Source: Streptomyces sp. G44 (GTDB lineage: Bacteria > Actinomycetota > Actinomycetes > Streptomycetales > Streptomycetaceae). Taken from it: 64,000 bases of DNA. Position 1 is the stretch's first letter; each line of letters opens with the position of its first letter. A program made the translations under genes and the position numbers. The notes beneath the pieces are model-generated. The model ran no database searches and was not told the DNA's origin. It saw nothing but the letters and a program-made list of their open reading frames with translations. Of this stretch, positions 60,036 through 64,000 are shown one piece after another. Where the stretch lies: NCBI RefSeq assembly GCF_016905445.1, contig NZ_JAFEXF010000013.1, positions 1-64,000 on the forward strand, read 5' to 3'.

Positions 60036-61349
60036 GTGCTCACCGCGTTCGCCCGGGCGTTCAAGACGCCCGACCTGCGCAAGAAGCTGCTCTTCACGCT
60101 CGGCATCATCGTGATCTACCGGCTGGGTACGCATGTCCCGATTCCCGGTGTCAATTACAAGAACGTGCAGACCTGCGTCGACAACGCCAGTCAGAACCAG
60201 GGCCTGTTCGGTCTCGTCAACATGATGAGCGGCGGCGCGCTGCTCCAGATCACGATCTTCGCGCTCGGCATCATGCCGTACATCACGGCGAGCATCATTC
60301 TGCAACTGCTGACCGTGGTGATCCCGCGGCTCGAGGCCCTCAAGAAGGAGGGTCAGGCCGGCACGGCGAAGATCACGCAGTACACGCGCTACCTGACCAT
60401 CGCGCTCGCGATCCTTCAGGGCACGGGCCTGGTGGCCACCGCCCGCACCGGCTCCCTCTTCCAGGGCTGCCCGGTCGCCAGCCAGATCGTGCCCGACCAG
60501 TCGATCTTCGTCACGATGACCATGGTCATCACGATGACCGCCGGCACGGCGTGTGTGATGTGGCTCGGTGAGCTGATCACCGACCGCGGCATCGGCAACG
60601 GCATGTCGATCCTGATGTTCATCTCGATCGCCGCGACCTTCCCGGCCGCCCTGTGGGCCATCAAGGAGTCGGGCTCGCTCGCCGACGGCTGGATCGAGTT
60701 CGGCACCGTTATCGCGGTGGGTCTCGTCATGGTCGGCCTGGTGGTCTTCGTCGAGCAGGCGCAGCGGCGCATCCCGGTCCAGTACGCGAAGCGCATGATC
60801 GGCCGCAGGTCCTACGGCGGTACGTCGACGTACATCCCGCTGAAGGTCAACCAGGCGGGCATCATCCCTGTGATCTTCGCCTCTTCGCTGCTCTACATTC
60901 CGGCGCTGGTCGCCCAGTTCGCGGGTGGCAACTCGGGATGGAAGCAGTGGATCGACGCAAACCTGACCAAGGGTGACCACCCGATTTACATCACCACGTA
61001 CTTCGTGCTGATCGTGTTCTTCGCCTTCTTCTACGTCGCGATCTCCTTCAACCCCGAGGAAGTCGCCGACAACATGAAGAAGTATGGTGGCTTCATCCCG
61101 GGCATCCGGGCTGGCCGTCCGACCGCTGAGTATCTGAGTTACGTACTCAACCGGATCACCTGGCCGGGTTCGCTGTATCTGGGTCTGATCGCTCTTGTGC
61201 CGACGATGGCGTTGGTGGGCTTCGGGGCCAACCAGAACTTCCCCTTCGGCGGGACGAGCATCCTCATCATCGTGGGTGTGGGTCTGGAAACCGTGAAGCA
61301 GATCGAGAGCCAGCTCCAGCAGCGCAATTACGAAGGGTTCCTCCGCTGA
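60036..61349 (+). CDS. secY: Preprotein translocase subunit SecY
   Basis: The channel protein of SecYEG (437 aa, ten transmembrane helices). LGTHVPIPGVNY in the first loop/plug region, FALGIMPYITASIILQLLT, and the cytoplasmic loop AQRRIPVQYAKR followed by IPLKVNQAGIIPVIFASSL are diagnostic. GTG at 60036 with CAGGAGG upstream. The stop overlaps the adk ATG (TGATG). Confidence 0.97.
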   Translation: MLTAFARAFKTPDLRKKLLFTLGIIVIYRLGTHVPIPGVNYKNVQTCVDNASQNQGLFGLVNMMSGGALLQITIFALGIMPYITASIILQLLTVVIPRLEALKKEGQAGTAKITQYTRYLTIALAILQGTGLVATARTGSLFQGCPVASQIVPDQSIFVTMTMVITMTAGTACVMWLGELITDRGIGNGMSILMFISIAATFPAALWAIKESGSLADGWIEFGTVIAVGLVMVGLVVFVEQAQRRIPVQYAKRMIGRRSYGGTSTYIPLKVNQAGIIPVIFASSLLYIPALVAQFAGGNSGWKQWIDANLTKGDHPIYITTYFVLIVFFAFFYVAISFNPEEVADNMKKYGGFIPGIRAGRPTAEYLSYVLNRITWPGSLYLGLIALVPTMALVGFGANQNFPFGGTSILIIVGVGLETVKQIESQLQQRNYEGFLR

Positions 61350-62002
61350 TGCGTATCGTCCTCGTCGGGCCGCCCGGTGCGGGCAAGGGAACGCAGGCCG
61401 CGTTCCTCGCCAAGAACCTGTCGATCCCGCACATCTCCACGGGCGACCTCTTCCGTGCCAACATCAGCCAGGGCACGGAGCTGGGCAAGCAGGCGAAGGC
61501 GTACATGGACGCCGGGAACCTGGTGCCCGACGAGGTGACGATCGGCATGGCGAAGGACCGCATGGCGCAGCCGGACGCAGCGGACGGCTTCCTGCTCGAC
61601 GGCTTCCCGCGGAACGTGTCGCAGGCCGAGGCGCTGGACGTGGCCCTGAAGGCCGATGACGTGAAGCTCGACGCCGTCCTGGACCTGGAGGTCCCGGAGG
61701 ACGAGGTCGTCAAGCGGATCGCCGGCCGTCGCGTGTGCCGCAACGAGTCGAGCCACGTCTTCCACGTGACGTACTCGCCGCCGAAGCAGGAGGGCGTCTG
61801 CGACGTCTGCGGCGGCGAGCTGTACCAGCGCGGCGACGACAGCGAGGACACGGTCCGCAACCGCCTCGACGTCTACCACACGCAGACCGAGCCGATCATC
61901 GACTACTACCGGACCCAGGGTCTGGTCGTCACGATCTCGGCGCTCGGCAAGGTGGACGAGGTCACCGCGCGCGCGATGGAAGCCCTGAAGGGCGACAAGT
62001 AG
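61349..62002 (+). CDS. adk: Adenylate kinase
   Basis: A 217-aa enzyme interconverting ATP+AMP and 2 ADP. P-loop GPPGAGKGTQAAF, AMP-binding ISTGDLFRANI, and DGFPRNVSQAEAL are visible. The long-form LID carries CDVCGGELYQRGDD on one side, but on the other side CRNESSH lacks the second Cys of the usual Gram-positive CxxC, so the LID is a mixed type (possibly Cys/His zinc). ATG at 61349 is coupled to secY. Confidence 0.96.
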   Translation: MRIVLVGPPGAGKGTQAAFLAKNLSIPHISTGDLFRANISQGTELGKQAKAYMDAGNLVPDEVTIGMAKDRMAQPDAADGFLLDGFPRNVSQAEALDVALKADDVKLDAVLDLEVPEDEVVKRIAGRRVCRNESSHVFHVTYSPPKQEGVCDVCGGELYQRGDDSEDTVRNRLDVYHTQTEPIIDYYRTQGLVVTISALGKVDEVTARAMEALKGDK

Positions 62003-62136
62003 TCAGTGCGCTGTTTCGGCCGCGGTGCCCGTGAGGGGACCGCGGCCGTACTGTTGTCTACGTACGCGTTGCGTGCAGGTAGCCGGTTGTGCGTACGCGG
62101 CCGGAATGTCGACGGATGACGGAGAGCGGAAGCCCC

Positions 62137-62976
62137 ATGGTGCAGATCAAGACCCCCGAGCAGATCGCGAAGATGCGTGAGGCGGGCCTTGTCGTCGCCG
62201 CGATTCACGCCGCCACCCGTGAGGCGGCGGTGCCCGGTGCCACCACGAAGGACCTGGACGAGGTCGCCCGCAAGGTGATCGCCGAGCACGGCGCGAAGTC
62301 GAACTTCCTCGGGTACGGCGGCTTCCCCGCGACGATCTGCACCTCGGTCAACGAGGTCGTCGTCCACGGCATCCCCGACGACAAGACCGTCCTCAAGGAC
62401 GGCGACATCATCTCCATCGACGCCGGCGCGATCGTCGACGGCTGGCACGGCGACGCGGCGTACACGGCGTTCGTCGGCACCGGGCACGCCCCGGAGCTGA
62501 TCGAGCTCTCCCGGGTGACCGAGGAGTCGATGTGGGCCGGGCTCGCGGCCATGAAGCAGGGCAACCGGCTCGTGGACATCTCCCGCGCCATCGAGACGTA
62601 CATCCGCCGCCAGCCGAAGCCGGGCGGCGGCAAGTACGGGATCATCGAGGACTACGGCGGCCACGGCATCGGCACCGAGATGCACATGGACCCGCACCTG
62701 CTGAACTACGTGGAGCGCCGCCGCGGCAAGGGCCCCAAGCTGGTCCCCGGCTTCTGCCTCGCGATCGAGCCGATGGTCTCCCTCGGCACCCCGCGCACGG
62801 AGGTCCTGTCGGACGACTGGACGGTCATCACCACGGACGGCACCTGGTCCTCGCACTGGGAGCACTCGGTGGCGCTGACGGAGGAGGGCCCGCTGGTCCT
62901 CACCGCTCCGGACTGCGGCAAGGCGAAGCTGGCGGAGTACGGGGTCACGGTGGCGCCGGATCCCTTGGGAGCCTGA
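62137..62976 (+). CDS. map: Methionine aminopeptidase, type I
   Basis: A 279-aa dimetal enzyme that removes the initiator Met. Metal ligands are visible: SIDAGAIVDGWHGDAAYT (two Asp), GGHGIGTEMHMDP (His), AIEPMVSLG (Glu) and WEHSVALTEEGPLVL (Glu). The ATG at 62137 is preferred (GGAGAGCGGAAG upstream); in-frame starts at 62089 and 62116 would add non-family residues. Confidence 0.95.
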   Translation: MVQIKTPEQIAKMREAGLVVAAIHAATREAAVPGATTKDLDEVARKVIAEHGAKSNFLGYGGFPATICTSVNEVVVHGIPDDKTVLKDGDIISIDAGAIVDGWHGDAAYTAFVGTGHAPELIELSRVTEESMWAGLAAMKQGNRLVDISRAIETYIRRQPKPGGGKYGIIEDYGGHGIGTEMHMDPHLLNYVERRRGKGPKLVPGFCLAIEPMVSLGTPRTEVLSDDWTVITTDGTWSSHWEHSVALTEEGPLVLTAPDCGKAKLAEYGVTVAPDPLGA

Positions 62977-63139
62977 CCCCCTTTGCTTAAGGATCTCCGT
63001 CGTGGGGCAGACTTTCTCGATTCGTCTTTCCGAGTGCTCTGACGTAGACTGACGCGTCGGCTCTCGTGCATCCGTGTGTCTCCATCCGGAGACATGCCAG
63101 TACGCGGCCGATCAAGGTAGTCGATTCGAAGGGCGAAGC

Positions 63140-63361
63140 GTGGCCAAGAAGCAAGGTGCCATCGAGATCGAAGGCACTGTCGTCGAGTCTCTTCCGAACG
63201 CCATGTTCAAGGTGGAGCTCCAGAACGGCCACCAGGTCCTGGCACACATCAGCGGCAAGATGCGCATGCACTACATCCGCATCCTCCCTGACGACCGGGT
63301 CGTGGTGGAGCTGTCTCCGTACGACCTGACGCGTGGCCGGATCGTCTACCGGTACAAGTAG
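63140..63361 (+). CDS. infA: Translation initiation factor IF-1
   Basis: A 73-aa OB-fold factor that fills the A site of the 30[21 protein letters not shown] then [20 protein letters not shown] and [19 protein letters not shown] at 63140 with GAAGGG upstream. rpmJ follows 58 nt later. Confidence 0.97.
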   Translation: MAKKQGAIEIEGTVVESLPNAMFKVELQNGHQVLAHISGKMRMHYIRILPDDRVVVELSPYDLTRGRIVYRYK

Positions 63362-63419
63362 ATCTTGCCCGCACTCCGCCGCGGCGGGGTGGTGGCACTG
63401 ACCCGGAGAACCTCACCCA

Positions 63420-63533
63420 ATGAAGGTCAAGCCGAGCGTCAAGAAGATCTGCGACAAGTGCAGGGTGATCCGCCGTCACGGCCGGGTCATGATCATCTGC
63501 GACAACCCGCGCCACAAGCAGCGCCAGGGCTGA
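63420..63533 (+). CDS. rpmJ: 50S ribosomal protein L36, zinc-binding form
   Basis: A 37-aa protein: [20 protein letters not shown], then [18 protein letters not shown]11, C14, C27 and His32 form the zinc site of the C+ type. ATG at 63420; GGAGAA lies upstream. The order infA-rpmJ-rpsM is standard. Confidence 0.95.
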   Translation: MKVKPSVKKICDKCRVIRRHGRVMIICDNPRHKQRQG

Positions 63534-63625
63534 CGCACGACTGCAAGTTCGCAGATTTTCGCGCGACGCACGTAAAGCACATATGCAGGACCCGTCCCTC
63601 TTCAGTTCCATCTGGTAATGGAGGG

Positions 63626-63650
63626 CGACACCCCCGGTCGGAGGCCGGGG
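63626..63650 (+). promoter_or_regulatory. Leader hairpin before rpsM, preceded by CGACAC
   Basis: CGACAC at 63626-63631 is followed at once by CCCCGG-TCGGAGG-CCGGGG. The layout (CGACAC then a GC stem) matches the rpsL and rpsJ leader elements, although the stem sequence differs. Confidence 0.45.
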
Positions 63651-63724
63651 ACCCAGTTCGTACCTCATACGGCGACTGGGAGTGGTTCTGCTGAAGACCT
63701 CCGAAGAATCAACAGGAGCCATGA

Positions 63725-64000
63725 ATGGCACGCGTTGAAGGCGTTGACCTCCCGCGCGACAAGCGCATCGAGGTCGCCCTCACCTACGTGTTCGGCATCG
63801 GCCGCACGCTGGCCCAGCAGACGCTGGACGCCACCGAGGTGGACCGCAACACCCGCGTCCGCGACCTGACCGAGGAAGACCTCGTCAAGATCCGCGAGTA
63901 CGTGGACGCCAACATCAAGACCGAGGGTGACCTCCGTCGCGAGATCCAGGCCGACATCCGCCGCAAGGTCGAGATCGGCTGCTACCAGGGTCTGCGTCAC
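63725..64000 (+). CDS. rpsM: 30S ribosomal protein S13 (partial, cut by window end)
   Basis: The first 92 codons of S13, a head protein contacting P-site tRNA and the 50[35 protein letters not shown] (HhH region) and [19 protein letters not shown] at 63725 with ACAGGAGCC upstream; the 3' end is outside the window. Confidence 0.96.
   Translation, partial: MARVEGVDLPRDKRIEVALTYVFGIGRTLAQQTLDATEVDRNTRVRDLTEEDLVKIREYVDANIKTEGDLRREIQADIRRKVEIGCYQGLRH

Overview
The window is a high-GC actinobacterial chromosome segment that is almost certainly Streptomyces. It has strong GC3 bias, many GTG starts, a TTG-started 1161-residue RpoB carrying the familiar Streptomyces rifampicin-site numbering (S433, H437, S442), GTGA/TGATG stop-start overlaps, and the order secE-nusG-rplKA-rplJL-rpoBC-rpsLG-fusA-tuf-S10-spc-secY-adk-map-infA-rpmJ-rpsM. 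No IS element, phage gene or CRISPR array is visible.

Layout. (1) 1-8675: the 3' part of a complex I operon. An open frame with a Pro/Glu-rich tail is followed by nuoH, I, J, K, L, M and N, mostly overlapping by 4 nt. No nuoEFG is present in the part seen, so this looks like a secondary complex I cluster. (2) 8676-12604: htpX behind a candidate SigR-type promoter, a YccF protein, a SUKH protein, a GlsB/YeaQ membrane protein, a degenerate tRNA-like gene, yajQ, tRNA-Tyr and a small Cys protein. (3) 12630-22314: an NAD(P)-binding protein, an amidohydrolase relative lacking key residues, tRNA-Thr, tRNA-Met, rpmG, a MaoC/Had dehydratase pair, a TetR/MFS efflux pair with matched operators, murB, adenosine deaminase and an aminotransferase. 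(4) 22496-36888: tRNA-Trp, secE, nusG, rplK, rplA, two paralogous lipoproteins, rplJ-rplL with an attenuator-type leader, rpoB and rpoC. (5) 36943-42737: five minus-strand genes between rpoC and rpsL. In transcription order they encode a Crp/Fnr regulator, a class III cyclase-like protein, a STAND-like/HEAT protein, an SPFH-like protein and a membrane M48 metallopeptidase. (6) 42900-47583: rpsL-rpsG-fusA-tuf. (7) 47599-49180: a Uma2-family protein and a HTH/zinc-ribbon protein, both on the minus strand. (8) 49624-64000: the S10, spc and secY-adk-map-infA-rpmJ-rpsM genes, with rpsM cut by the window end.

Most of the window is core translation, transcription and secretion machinery. The most interesting part is the five-gene module in region 5. 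It joins a possible nucleotide-signal producer to a possible sensor. A near-consensus CRP-type site lies ahead of the cyclase-like gene. A 15-residue motif is shared between the N-terminal part of the STAND-like protein and the C-terminus of the cyclase-like protein, an arrangement like paired signalling motifs in bacterial conflict systems. A second notable point is a 25-nt stem-loop element, 24/25 identical, in the leaders of both rpsL and rpsJ.

All calls come from reading the sequence and recalled family knowledge; no database search was run.
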